From positions 1 through 60,308 of the forward strand of contig JAIUMA010000016.1 in NCBI GenBank assembly GCA_022565795.1: DNA of 60,308 nt, written 5' to 3'. This document shows positions 26,662 to 34,773 of the stretch, piece after piece. The notes below the pieces were generated by a model. It was not told the DNA's origin, did not search any database, and saw only the letters and a program-made list of their open reading frames with translations. The position numbers and the translations under genes were made by a program. Each line of letters begins with the position of its first letter. Within the stretch, counting starts at the first letter, position 1. The DNA is from Balneolia bacterium. Its GTDB lineage: Bacteria > Bacteroidota > Rhodothermia > Balneolales > Cyclonatronaceae.

Positions 26662-26870
26662 GCTTCTTTTTCCTTAGCGGTTTTCTGTCCCGACACAAAC
26701 AGAAGCGCAATGATGAACAGCCAGACGGCAAAGATGTAGATCATCCCGGAGGGCAGGCCAAGTAAATAGCCGGGACGAGCGGCAATTCCGGAAGCCGGTG
26801 ACAGGAGCAGTATGATGCCCGTAATGAAGGCGACGATGCTTAGCACACGTTGTTTTCCGGCCTTTTTCAT
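26658..26870 (-). CDS. Small two-helix membrane protein
   Basis: A 70-residue protein with hydrophobic segments at about 9-28 and 42-61 and a Lys/Glu-rich tail. I do not recognise a family. Its 4-bp overlap with the symporter-kinase gene suggests a small subunit or assembly partner of that sensor, analogous to the small subunits encoded beside acetate symporters. That role is an inference from position only. Confidence 0.75.
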   Translation of the reverse strand: MKKAGKQRVLSIVAFITGIILLLSPASGIAARPGYLLGLPSGMIYIFAVWLFIIALLFVSGQKTAKEKEA

Positions 26871-26898
26871 AGAGTTGGGCTTCAGGATTTAGCTGTTC

Positions 26899-28389
26899 TC
26901 AGGAGGTTGAGCCTTCGGCAAAAAGTTCATCCATGCGGCGGGCTATGCGTTCCTCGCGCAGCTTCTTCTCATGAATTACCGGGGCAGTTGCCCGTTCGCT
27001 GCAGTCCTCAATAGGACAGCGTTCGCAGGTCCGGTTCACAACCGATCGCACGACCTTCTCATCATCCCAGAATCTCACCTTACGCTTGAACCGCTGATCC
27101 ATCAAAAAGCCGATGGTCACGCAGGAGTTTACGCCCGGACTCAGGCGTAGCGGTCTCACCGCTGAGATGCAGAAGTACTCGTTTTCGGTATTGTGAAACA
27201 GCGACCGCTGGGCCCCGAAGGTTACGCCCTCCTTGTTTGAGTCGGCTACTTCCTTAAGCAGGCGCAGCGTAATCCAGCGGCGGCAGTAATGCTCGTTAAA
27301 GCCAATGCCGTGGGTGGAGTGCAGTTTCGAAAAGTGAAGCTCCTTGGTAAGCTTAAGCGCACCCGTGTTAGTATCATGATTGAAGCGCAGAAAATAAAAC
27401 TGCCCAAGCTGAAATTTCTCCGCCATAATCTGGGTCAGCCGGTGAAACAGCATTTCGGGCGTCACTCTGTATTTGGAAATCATGGCCTCCAGCGCATCCG
27501 TATTCCATTCTCCGGATTCGAACCATGTTTCGATATCGGCAGCCAGATCATCCTTGTCCAGCAAAAGCGCACCGGCGAAATAGGATGCGTGCGTGTTATT
27601 GAGAAGCTGATCAAAAGTGGCATCCTTCAGATAGGATGAACCTGGAACGCGCTCCTTGAGCTCGAGTACCTCATAGCCCAACTCACGGCAGAGCGAAAAA
27701 AGCTGCTGAGATTCCGTGAGCCGGGTATTTACGTACAGACGCTGAGGTTTTTTCGGCAGATAAAGCGAGCGAAAATGCCCGAGCTCTACGCTTTTTGCCA
27801 GCTCCTCTTCATCAATGTTATAGCCATATTCCTGCTCCATCAGGCTTTTGATTTTGGCGTAGGTCAGCCGCTCACCTTCAAGACTGTACTGCTTTCGGAA
27901 TGCCGCCGCTTTTTTTTCAATCTCGGGGAAGTAGTTGTTCTGCATCTCCTGATACGATCGCAAGGCGCCGAACAGCAGGTTCTCCACGCTCAGGTCGTAG
28001 GTCCTTGCAATCTTGATGAGCGTATCGATCAGTGCGGCAAAGCGAGCCGGCGCGTTGGTCATAAACTCCATCAGGTCCGACTTCTTCAGGCCGAACAGAT
28101 CAAACGGGATTTCCTGCATAATGCTGGTGCTCAGCAGTTCGGAAAGCGGCATGAGCTGCTGATCGAGCTGAAGCGAAACGAGCTCGTCGTACGGTTTGCC
28201 AAGCGCCTCGGCCAGAGACATGATTTTGTCGGCTTTGGGATATTTTTTACCCTTTTCGATTTCATTCAGATACGAAATCGACATCCCGCTCTTTTCGGAC
28301 AACTCCTTTAGCGAAAGCCCCCGCTGCTGCCGCAGCCAGCTGACCTTCAGACCAAGAACAAGATTAAGATTTTCTTTACTGATACCCAT
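26899..28389 (-). CDS. RamB/ScfR-type transcriptional regulator
   Basis: A 496-residue regulator with an N-terminal XRE helix-turn-helix (about 13-68: LRQQRGLSLKELSEKSGMSISYLNEIEKGKKYP), a central ImmA/IrrE-like region and a C-terminal DUF2083-type domain ending in CERCPIEDCSERA (Cys455, Cys458, Cys463). This is the architecture of short-chain fatty acyl-CoA responsive regulators, including RamB of Corynebacterium and PrpR of mycobacteria, which act on aceA/aceB, acetate and propionate genes. It is divergent from the malate synthase gene, with a 207-bp intergenic region holding operator-like repeats. It is the first gene of the operon with the symporter-kinase. Confidence 0.9.
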   Translation of the reverse strand: MGISKENLNLVLGLKVSWLRQQRGLSLKELSEKSGMSISYLNEIEKGKKYPKADKIMSLAEALGKPYDELVSLQLDQQLMPLSELLSTSIMQEIPFDLFGLKKSDLMEFMTNAPARFAALIDTLIKIARTYDLSVENLLFGALRSYQEMQNNYFPEIEKKAAAFRKQYSLEGERLTYAKIKSLMEQEYGYNIDEEELAKSVELGHFRSLYLPKKPQRLYVNTRLTESQQLFSLCRELGYEVLELKERVPGSSYLKDATFDQLLNNTHASYFAGALLLDKDDLAADIETWFESGEWNTDALEAMISKYRVTPEMLFHRLTQIMAEKFQLGQFYFLRFNHDTNTGALKLTKELHFSKLHSTHGIGFNEHYCRRWITLRLLKEVADSNKEGVTFGAQRSLFHNTENEYFCISAVRPLRLSPGVNSCVTIGFLMDQRFKRKVRFWDDEKVVRSVVNRTCERCPIEDCSERATAPVIHEKKLREERIARRMDELFAEGSTS

Positions 28390-28410
28390 GTTCGAGCTGT
28401 TAAATAGAAG

Positions 28411-28428
28411 TTTCGCTTATAGCGTAAA
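28411..28428 (-). promoter_or_regulatory. Outward-facing operator half-sites near the regulator start
   Basis: TTTCGCT and AGCGTAAA half-sites with a 3-nt spacer lie 22 bp upstream of the regulator start codon. They are the same half-sites as in the operators at 28510 and 37472 but arranged outward. The position fits autoregulation. Confidence 0.45.
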
Positions 28429-28489
28429 ATAGACAAAAATGCATCTGATTAAAATCTGAAGGCTGTTGGCTTATACATAAAATAGGAAA

Positions 28490-28525
28490 ATTTGCGAATT
28501 TATATCATTAGCGAATTTTCGCTTG
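28490..28525 (+). promoter_or_regulatory. Bipartite operator upstream of aceB-aceA
   Basis: ATTTGC (28490-28495) is followed 20 bp later by AGCGAATTTTCGCT (28510-28523). The same layout, with the same spacing, occurs at 37452-37487 upstream of the porin/acetate-uptake operon. The palindrome centre falls at about -41.5 from the start predicted by the adjoining promoter. Confidence 0.75.
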
Positions 28526-28551
28526 TTAATTTTTTTATGCTCAGCTAATTT
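28523..28551 (+). promoter_or_regulatory. Predicted aceB promoter
   Basis: TTGTTA (28523-28528), 17 nt, then TAATTT (28546-28551). The predicted start is near 28558, giving a leader of about 39 nt. A GGAG lies 5 nt before the aceB ATG. Confidence 0.55.
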
Positions 28552-28596
28552 GAACGCAGAAGAAACACCCAAAGACCTTCAATTACCGGAGTTTAT

Positions 28597-30243
28597 ATGC
28601 TTACCGAAAAAGAAACCCTCACCGTATCGGAAACCGGATTTGAACCGGTTGGATATCACATTCAGATCAGAAAAAATGCGCTTAACGGGCGCAGCAAAGA
28701 GATTTTTACCGAGCCCGTTCTTAAACTTATTTCAGCCCTTCATCAGCAGAAAAACAAAGAGCGGGTTCAGCTGCTGGATAAGCGGAAGCTGCGTCAGGAA
28801 AAATTTGATACGGGTGAGCTGCCCTCCTATGAAGACCGTCATTCCGAAGCCGTAACCGGAAGCTGGAAAGTTGCGCCGCTGCCGGATGACCTGCTTCAGA
28901 GAAGAGTCGAAATTACCGGACCGGTGAACTCTGCAAAAATGGTGATTAATATGCTCAGCCGGAACGATGATGGCGAGCGGGCCGACATGGCCATGCTGGA
29001 TTTCGAAGACTCCATGAAGCCCGACTGGAGCAACGTAATAGATGGCTACCATAACGTTATTGGCGCGGTTGATAACACCCTTCGTGAGGAGCAGGGTGGA
29101 AAAGTCTATGAAATCAATCCGGATGACAAAGCCGGTGTGATGGTTCGCGTTCGCGGGCTTCACCTTGCCGAAAACAACATTTTAGTCAATGGTGAACCGG
29201 CCTCGGCGGGCATCACCGATCTGGCGGTCGCTTTTTATCATACCGCAAAAACCCTGAAAGCTCAGGGCCGGACACCCAAATACTACATCCCGAAATGCGA
29301 ACACTATCTCGAAGCCCGTTGGTGGAATGATCTTTTCAAGCTGGTGCAGCAATTGTGCGGCTTCCCTTCCGGCACGCTCCGGGCAACCTTTCTAATCGAA
29401 ACCCTCACGGCTGCATTTCAGATCGAGGAAATTCTGTATGAAATCCGTGAGCACGCCGCCGGACTCAACACCGGGCGCTGGGATAAAATCTTCAGCGACA
29501 TCAAGGTGCTGAAGGCCCATCCCAGACACATTATGGCCGACCGGGTGACCATCACCATGCAAAAATACTGGATGGAAAATTACGCCAAACGCATTGTGCT
29601 GATCTGCCACAAGCGCGGTGCATTTGCCATGGGCGGCATGTCTGCCTTCACCCCCGGCAAAACCGGTGAGCTGCGCGAAAAGCAAACCCGTAAGGTGGCC
29701 GAAGACAAAGCCTGGGAATCGGGCTTGGGTCACGACGGCTGCTGGGTTTCTCACCCCTATTTCATTGGTGTGGCGCTCAGGCAGTTCACCAAAAAGAATC
29801 AGCTTGATGTGATTCCCGGGTATGAGCTCTATCCTGACCTGATTCCCTCTTCTGAAGGACCCAAATCACTCGACGGGCTCCGGACCAACGTGCGCGTGGG
29901 CATTGGCTACATGAACGGCTGGCTTCAGGGCATCGGATGCGTGGCCTGGGATAACCTGATGGAAGATCTGGCCACGCTGGAAATTTCCCGCGCCCAAACC
30001 TGGCAGTGGAAACATCACCGCGTAATTCTGCGCGAAGGCATGACCGTAGATGATGTACTCATCAGCCGGATTTTCGACGAAGAGCTTGAAAAGATCCGTC
30101 AGGAAGCCAAAGAGCTGATCAGCGATGGGGCGCAGCTGCAAAAGGTAACGGAAGGCTTTGAGCGGGCCGCCGCCGAAGCACGCCGCATTTTTCTTCAGGA
30201 CGAGCTGGCCGACTTTCTCGCCATGGGCTCCGATCCCGCCTGA
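28597..30243 (+). CDS. aceB: Malate synthase A
   Basis: Condenses glyoxylate with acetyl-CoA to malate, the second step of the glyoxylate shunt. The 548 residues match malate synthase A rather than the longer G form. Typical segments are MLDFEDSMKPDWSNVIDG, MVRVRGLHL (catalytic Arg region), RATFLIETLTAAFQIEEIL with the metal-binding Glu, and the signature KRGAFAMGGMSAF followed by GHDGCWVSHPYF. The start at 28597 is supported by GGAG 5 nt upstream. It is the first gene of the aceB-aceA operon, divergent from the ScfR/RamB-type regulator. Confidence 0.97.
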   Translation: MLTEKETLTVSETGFEPVGYHIQIRKNALNGRSKEIFTEPVLKLISALHQQKNKERVQLLDKRKLRQEKFDTGELPSYEDRHSEAVTGSWKVAPLPDDLLQRRVEITGPVNSAKMVINMLSRNDDGERADMAMLDFEDSMKPDWSNVIDGYHNVIGAVDNTLREEQGGKVYEINPDDKAGVMVRVRGLHLAENNILVNGEPASAGITDLAVAFYHTAKTLKAQGRTPKYYIPKCEHYLEARWWNDLFKLVQQLCGFPSGTLRATFLIETLTAAFQIEEILYEIREHAAGLNTGRWDKIFSDIKVLKAHPRHIMADRVTITMQKYWMENYAKRIVLICHKRGAFAMGGMSAFTPGKTGELREKQTRKVAEDKAWESGLGHDGCWVSHPYFIGVALRQFTKKNQLDVIPGYELYPDLIPSSEGPKSLDGLRTNVRVGIGYMNGWLQGIGCVAWDNLMEDLATLEISRAQTWQWKHHRVILREGMTVDDVLISRIFDEELEKIRQEAKELISDGAQLQKVTEGFERAAAEARRIFLQDELADFLAMGSDPA

Positions 30244-30327
30244 TAACTACCTATCACCACGAACACCATCACCCTGCACACACATCATTAACCAACATCC
30301 CATCATTCAAACACTATTATTTGACCT

Positions 30328-31593
30328 ATGAAAACATTCCACGACATCACGTACAACTGGGAGCACAACCCAAGATTCAAGGGCGTTGCCCGTACCTATA
30401 ACGCGGCAGATGTAGCCAAACTGGCCGGCTCTGTCGAAGTGAAATACACGCTGGCCGAGCGCGGCGCTACCCGACTCTGGAAAAGCCTTAAAGAAGAGCC
30501 TTATGTAAACGCACTAGGCGCCCTTACCGGAAATCAGGCGCTTCAGCAGGTAAAAGCCGGCCTGCAGGCCATTTATCTGAGCGGCTGGCAGGTTGCCGCC
30601 GATGCCAATCTGGCCGGACAAATGTACCCGGATCAGAGCCTTTACCCCGTAAACTCCGTGCCGGATGTGGTGAAGCGCATTAATCAGACGCTTATGCGTG
30701 CCGACCAGATTTACCACAGCGAGGGCGGCGGTGACTTCGACTGGATGGTGCCCATTGTTGCCGATGCGGAAGCCGGCTTTGGTGGTCCGCTGAACGCTTT
30801 TGAGCTCATGAAATCGATGATTGGCGCAGGCGCGGCGGCCGTCCACTATGAGGATCAGCTGGCATCAGAGAAAAAATGCGGTCACCTGGGCGGCAAGGTG
30901 CTCGTGCCCACATCACAATTCGTGAAAACCTTGAACGCGGCCCGTCTGGCAGCTGATGTGTGCGGAGTCGAAACCATCATCATCGCGCGGACAGACGCCA
31001 ATGCTGCCCGCCTCATGACCAGCGACGCCGACGAGCGCGATCATCGCTTCATAACCGGAAACCGCACGGCCGATGGCTACTACAGCATAACCGGTGGGCT
31101 TGAAATGGCCATCGAGCGCGGACTCGCCTATGCGCCCTATGCCGATCTGGTATGGTGCGAGACATCGAAGCCCGACATTGGTGAAGCCCGCGAATTTGCG
31201 CAGGCGCTGAAAGACCAATACCCGGACAAAATGCTCGCCTACAACTGTTCGCCATCATTCAACTGGAAAAAGCAGCTCAGCGACAAGGAAATCAGAAGCT
31301 TCCAGGATGATCTGGGCGCCATGGGATACAAGTTCCAGTTTATAACGCTGGCCGGCTTCCATGCGCTGAATCACAGCATGTTCTCTCTGGCGCACGATTA
31401 CCGACATACCGGAATGAGCGCTTATGCCAAGCTTCAGGAAGCGGAGTTCGCCAACGAAAACCTGGGCTATACCGCCACACGCCATCAGCGCGAGGTTGGC
31501 ACCGGCTACTTCGATCTGGTAACGAACGCACTATCCGGAGGTCAGGCTGCCACCGCAGCCATGGCGGGTTCTACGGAAGCGGAGCAGTTTTAA
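30328..31593 (+). CDS. aceA: Isocitrate lyase
   Basis: Splits isocitrate into glyoxylate and succinate, the first step of the glyoxylate shunt. The 421 residues are close to the bacterial norm. The catalytic-loop signature KKCGHLGGK begins at 182, with the active-site Cys184, and the substrate/metal region [10 protein letters not shown] is at 144-153. It follows malate synthase by 84 bp and precedes a strong terminator, so aceB-aceA are one transcript. Together they allow growth on acetate or fatty acids. Confidence 0.97.
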   Translation: MKTFHDITYNWEHNPRFKGVARTYNAADVAKLAGSVEVKYTLAERGATRLWKSLKEEPYVNALGALTGNQALQQVKAGLQAIYLSGWQVAADANLAGQMYPDQSLYPVNSVPDVVKRINQTLMRADQIYHSEGGGDFDWMVPIVADAEAGFGGPLNAFELMKSMIGAGAAAVHYEDQLASEKKCGHLGGKVLVPTSQFVKTLNAARLAADVCGVETIIIARTDANAARLMTSDADERDHRFITGNRTADGYYSITGGLEMAIERGLAYAPYADLVWCETSKPDIGEAREFAQALKDQYPDKMLAYNCSPSFNWKKQLSDKEIRSFQDDLGAMGYKFQFITLAGFHALNHSMFSLAHDYRHTGMSAYAKLQEAEFANENLGYTATRHQREVGTGYFDLVTNALSGGQAATAAMAGSTEAEQF

Positions 31594-31624
31594 ACTTGCA
31601 TAGTTCGTACAGCGGACACCCCAC

Positions 31625-31659
31625 AAAAGCGCCAGAGCTTCGGTTCTGGCGCTTTTTTT
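31625..31659 (+). terminator. Terminator of aceB-aceA
   Basis: A 12-bp perfect stem aaaagcgccaga / tctggcgctttt with an 8-nt loop is followed by further T. It starts 32 bp past the aceA stop. Confidence 0.92.
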
Positions 31660-31743
31660 ATGACGTGATTAAGCTTTATTGTCATATCTCAAATCCTCGT
31701 ATTACATTAGAGCAAACAAACAGATTACCAAACCTCTGAAAAC

Positions 31744-32694
31744 ATGCGAATAAGCTTTCTATCTTTATTTTTAGCGATACTATTCTCGCTGACTACAGCC
31801 TGCAGTTCTGATAACCAAACAGAATCTGATGCTGCTAACTCCGGCGAAACGGCTGATCTTCTGATTGAAGGTGAAGAGCCGGAGGTTATATCCGGGCCTC
31901 ATCAGTTCACAGAGGGTCCGTACTGGCATCCTGAGGGCTATCTTCTCTTCAGTGATATACCCGCAAACCGCGTCTACAGATGGAGCGGGGAAAACGGCAC
32001 GGAGGTTTTTCTCGAGCCCAGCGGCAACTCCAACGGCATTCAGGCCGATCTGGACGGATCTGTTTTGCTGGCTCAGCACAGAGGATCATTGGGGCGCATA
32101 TCCGATGGCAGCGATCAGTTCGAAATAGTGATCGACACCTTCGAGGGGCAGCGATTCAACAGCCCGAACGACCTGGCTGTACATTCGAACGGCACCATCT
32201 TTTTTACCGATCCGCCGTTTGGCGTGAGCGATGAAGACCGGGAGCTGGACTTCAGCGGTGTATTCATGCTCACCCCGGATGGCGAACTTTCCGTTTTGTA
32301 TGATGAGTTTAACTATCCAAACGGCATTGTGTTCAACGCTGATGAAACCGTGCTCTACCTGAATGATTCTGAAACTGGAGCTATCATCGCGTTTGAAGTT
32401 GACGAAGCCGGCATGCCTCATTCTCCAAGGGAGTTTGCAAACGTCGGCGCAATGGGTGCCGGAGTCGGAGCCGCCGACGGCATGATAACAGATATGCAGG
32501 GAAATCTGTACGTAACCGGTCCTCCCGGGCTCACCATATTTGACCAAAACGGAGAGGAGCTTCACATAATCGAATTCGATGAGCAAATCACCAATCTGGA
32601 ATGGGGCGGCGAGAATGCGGATCAGCTGTTCATCACCGCAAGAGATTACGTCTACCGGTTTCGGATGAATACCACGGGCACGAAAAAGAGATAG
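31744..32694 (+). CDS. SMP-30/gluconolactonase-like lipoprotein
   Basis: A 316-residue lipoprotein (lipobox TTAC, Cys20) with an SMP-30/gluconolactonase/LRE beta-propeller. Expected metal ligands are visible: Glu57 in FTEGPYWHPEG, Asn in NSPNDLAVHSNG and Asp in the VGAADGMITDMQGNLYV region. The FFTDPPFGV segment is also typical. Such enzymes hydrolyse lactones such as gluconolactone. The lipid anchor would place it in the periplasm. It lies between the aceA terminator and the repeat array and appears to be monocistronic. Confidence 0.88.
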   Translation: MRISFLSLFLAILFSLTTACSSDNQTESDAANSGETADLLIEGEEPEVISGPHQFTEGPYWHPEGYLLFSDIPANRVYRWSGENGTEVFLEPSGNSNGIQADLDGSVLLAQHRGSLGRISDGSDQFEIVIDTFEGQRFNSPNDLAVHSNGTIFFTDPPFGVSDEDRELDFSGVFMLTPDGELSVLYDEFNYPNGIVFNADETVLYLNDSETGAIIAFEVDEAGMPHSPREFANVGAMGAGVGAADGMITDMQGNLYVTGPPGLTIFDQNGEELHIIEFDEQITNLEWGGENADQLFITARDYVYRFRMNTTGTKKR

Positions 32695-32701
32695 CAGTCC
32701 G

Positions 32702-33392
32702 TTGGCTTCGGCTTTGCTCAGCCAACGGTTCGGGGTTTAAGGAATATGGGTAATGGGTACTAAACAGCATTTTTACTGAGTCCTTTCACGGTTGGGCACA
32801 ACCTAAACTCACACTTCTCCTCCACCCGCTGCCTGAGCGGAGCCGAAGGCAGAAGGGGTTAGGGGCTTGATTTAGCCTAAAAAAATATCAACCGTGCTAA
32901 GTAATCCTGTTTCCAGGCAGTAAACAACTCTCTCCGCCTCATCATGTTGGCTTCGGCTCCGCTCAGCCAACGGTTCTGGGTTTAACGAATATGGGTAATG
33001 GGTACTAAACAGCATTTATACTGGGTCCTTTAACGGTCGGACACAACCCAAATTCCCCTTCTCCTCCACCCGCTGCCTGAGCGGAGCCGAAGGCAGAAGG
33101 GTTCAGGGCTTGATTTAGGGAAATGAAAATATCAACCGTGCTAAGTAATCCTGTTTCCAGGCAGTAAACAACTCTCTCGGTCCCCATCATGTTGGCTTCG
33201 GCTCCGCTCAGCCAACGGTTCTGGGTTTAACGAATATAGGTAATGGGTACTAAACAGCATTTATACTGGGTCCTTTCACGGTTGGACACAACCCAAACTT
33301 ACACTTCTCCTCCACCCGCTGCCTGAGCGGAGCCGAAGGCAGATGGGATTAGGGCTTGATTTTAGGCTAATGAAAATATCAACCGTGCTAAA
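32702..33392. repeat. 245-bp tandem repeat array (about 2.8 copies)
   Basis: Unit starts (ttggcttcgg) lie at 32702, 32947 and 33192, an exact 245-bp period. Each unit contains the palindrome-ended element seen at 22809 (left ttggcttcggctccgctcag, right ctgcctgagcggagccgaag) plus a spacer with atatcaaccgtgctaa and, in the first two units, a ccaggcagtaaac segment. The third unit departs from the others after ccgtgcta at about 33390. Confidence 0.9.
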
Positions 33393-33495
33393 GAAAGTCG
33401 GTTTCATTGAGTTTAAAGGAACTGCTCCTCAAACCGGTGGTTATTTCATTACTGACAAACTGAAAAAAATAATTGCCAAAAAAACTGCGGATTAA
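33370..33495 (+). CDS. Possible small ORF (41 aa) growing out of the repeat
   Basis: An ATG at 33370 opens a frame of 41 residues, MKISTVLKKVGFIEFKGTAP and on to a Lys-rich end (LKKIIAKKTAD). The first seven codons lie inside the third repeat unit; the second unit contains the same ATG and codons but then runs into a stop after 14 codons. I do not recognise a family. It could be a decayed gene end or a real small protein. Confidence 0.3.
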   Translation: MKISTVLKKVGFIEFKGTAPQTGGYFITDKLKKIIAKKTAD

Positions 33496-33657
33496 CCTGC
33501 GGGATAAAAACCACCTCATATAAACACCAAATCAGGTATACTATCAAAAATGTGATCAGTTTGAGCAATTTAAACCGGTTTTGGAAAAGGTTTTAATAGC
33601 CTGCGTTGCTTACATTGGTAAAGCTGTCCGTTAGCCACAAACAACCACTCCCACCAT
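33496..33657. other. Possible decayed coding remnant
   Basis: A frame from 33524 to a TAG at 33632-33634 reads as a basic 36-residue tail (ending CVAYIGKAVR) without a start codon. It may be the 3' end of a lost gene; there is no family match I can name. Confidence 0.25.
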
Positions 33658-34773
33658 ATGCCCACTTTCCAATCATATCGCCGGCAAATAATGGCTCAGG
33701 CAGAGTCTGATGATGGAATATCATCATCCGGAACCGAAGACCGAATCGGGGAGATTTGCGGTCGTATAATCCACAATTGTGAGTTTAATCATCCGGCAGA
33801 TTTACGCCCCCGACTGGGCGAAGAGATTGGGCAATTGCTGGATGATGGGATGCGGCCGTCGCAAGCATGCCGGGTGGTGACCAAAGTGGCCGACGAGTTG
33901 ATGAGCATTGGCTTTGAGCACGCTATCAAAAAAATGGGTGAAGCTCCAGCTCGATGGATGCTCATGCTGATGGGCTCTGAAGGGCGGACCGAACAAACGC
34001 TGCGCACTGATCAGGACAGCGCGATTGTCTTTGAGTCCCGCGGAAAAGAGCAGGACAAATCCGCCCGTGACTATTTTACCAAAATCGGCCGGATGGTTTC
34101 CGACGGACTGAACGGCTTCGGCTTTCTCTACTGCAAGGGCGGGGTGATGGCCTCAAATCCCGAATGGGTGATGCCCCTCGATCAGTGGAAGGCGGCCTTT
34201 TCGGGCTGGGTGGAAGAACCCGAACCCATGGCCATCATGAAGGCCTGCATCTTTTTTGACCTACGGGCCGGCTACGGAGATCGCGCTTTTGCCGATGAAT
34301 TGAATACCCACATCCGCAAACTGCTCGACGGACGAAGCGGACTCTTTTTTTACCATATGGCGCAGAACGCGCTGAGCCATTCCGTGCCGCTCGGCTTGTT
34401 TGGCGGTATCAGCCGCAGCGCGTCCCGCTCGATGGACATCAAAAAAGCGATGCTACCGGTTACCGATCACGCCCGGATTTATGCGCTTCAGAAAGGCATC
34501 ACACTGAACAACACGCTGGATCGGATAGCAGAGCTGGACTCCCAAAAGTCCTACAACGGCGCTGAATCAGTCGAAGCTGCCGCATGTTATGAGTTCCTTA
34601 CAGAGCTGCGGTTACGGCATCAGATCGGGCAGCTTCGGGAAGGCGGGGAGCCGGATAACATCATTGATCCCTCTGCCCTTTCACAGGAACAGAAGAATGA
34701 TCTGATCGCTGCTTTAAAACTTTCGGACGCCCTTCAGAAAAATATCGGCATGAACTTCCGCGCCGCCTACTGA
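33658..34773 (+). CDS. DUF294 nucleotidyltransferase-like protein
   Basis: A 371-residue protein with the GlnD-like nucleotidyltransferase motif LMLMGSEGRTEQTLRTDQD at 102-120 (Gly-Ser at 106-107, Asp118 and Asp120) followed by the DUF294 C-terminal domain. Relatives usually carry an N-terminal cyclic-nucleotide-binding and/or CBS domain of 200 or more residues; this copy starts directly at the transferase part. The substrate is unknown. Its stop abuts the stop of the exonuclease fusion gene with no gap. In proteobacteria related genes sit beside acetate permease clusters, which agrees with the neighbours here. Confidence 0.85.
   Translation: MPTFQSYRRQIMAQAESDDGISSSGTEDRIGEICGRIIHNCEFNHPADLRPRLGEEIGQLLDDGMRPSQACRVVTKVADELMSIGFEHAIKKMGEAPARWMLMLMGSEGRTEQTLRTDQDSAIVFESRGKEQDKSARDYFTKIGRMVSDGLNGFGFLYCKGGVMASNPEWVMPLDQWKAAFSGWVEEPEPMAIMKACIFFDLRAGYGDRAFADELNTHIRKLLDGRSGLFFYHMAQNALSHSVPLGLFGGISRSASRSMDIKKAMLPVTDHARIYALQKGITLNNTLDRIAELDSQKSYNGAESVEAAACYEFLTELRLRHQIGQLREGGEPDNIIDPSALSQEQKNDLIAALKLSDALQKNIGMNFRAAY

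Noticed and set aside
33005-33190. A 61-codon minus-strand frame in the repeat array
   Set aside because: It lies entirely in repeat DNA and depends on one unit's sequence; no coding pattern.
32702-33392. Possible CRISPR array
   Set aside because: The units are 245 bp with near-identical content throughout; there are no short repeats with unique spacers and no cas genes.
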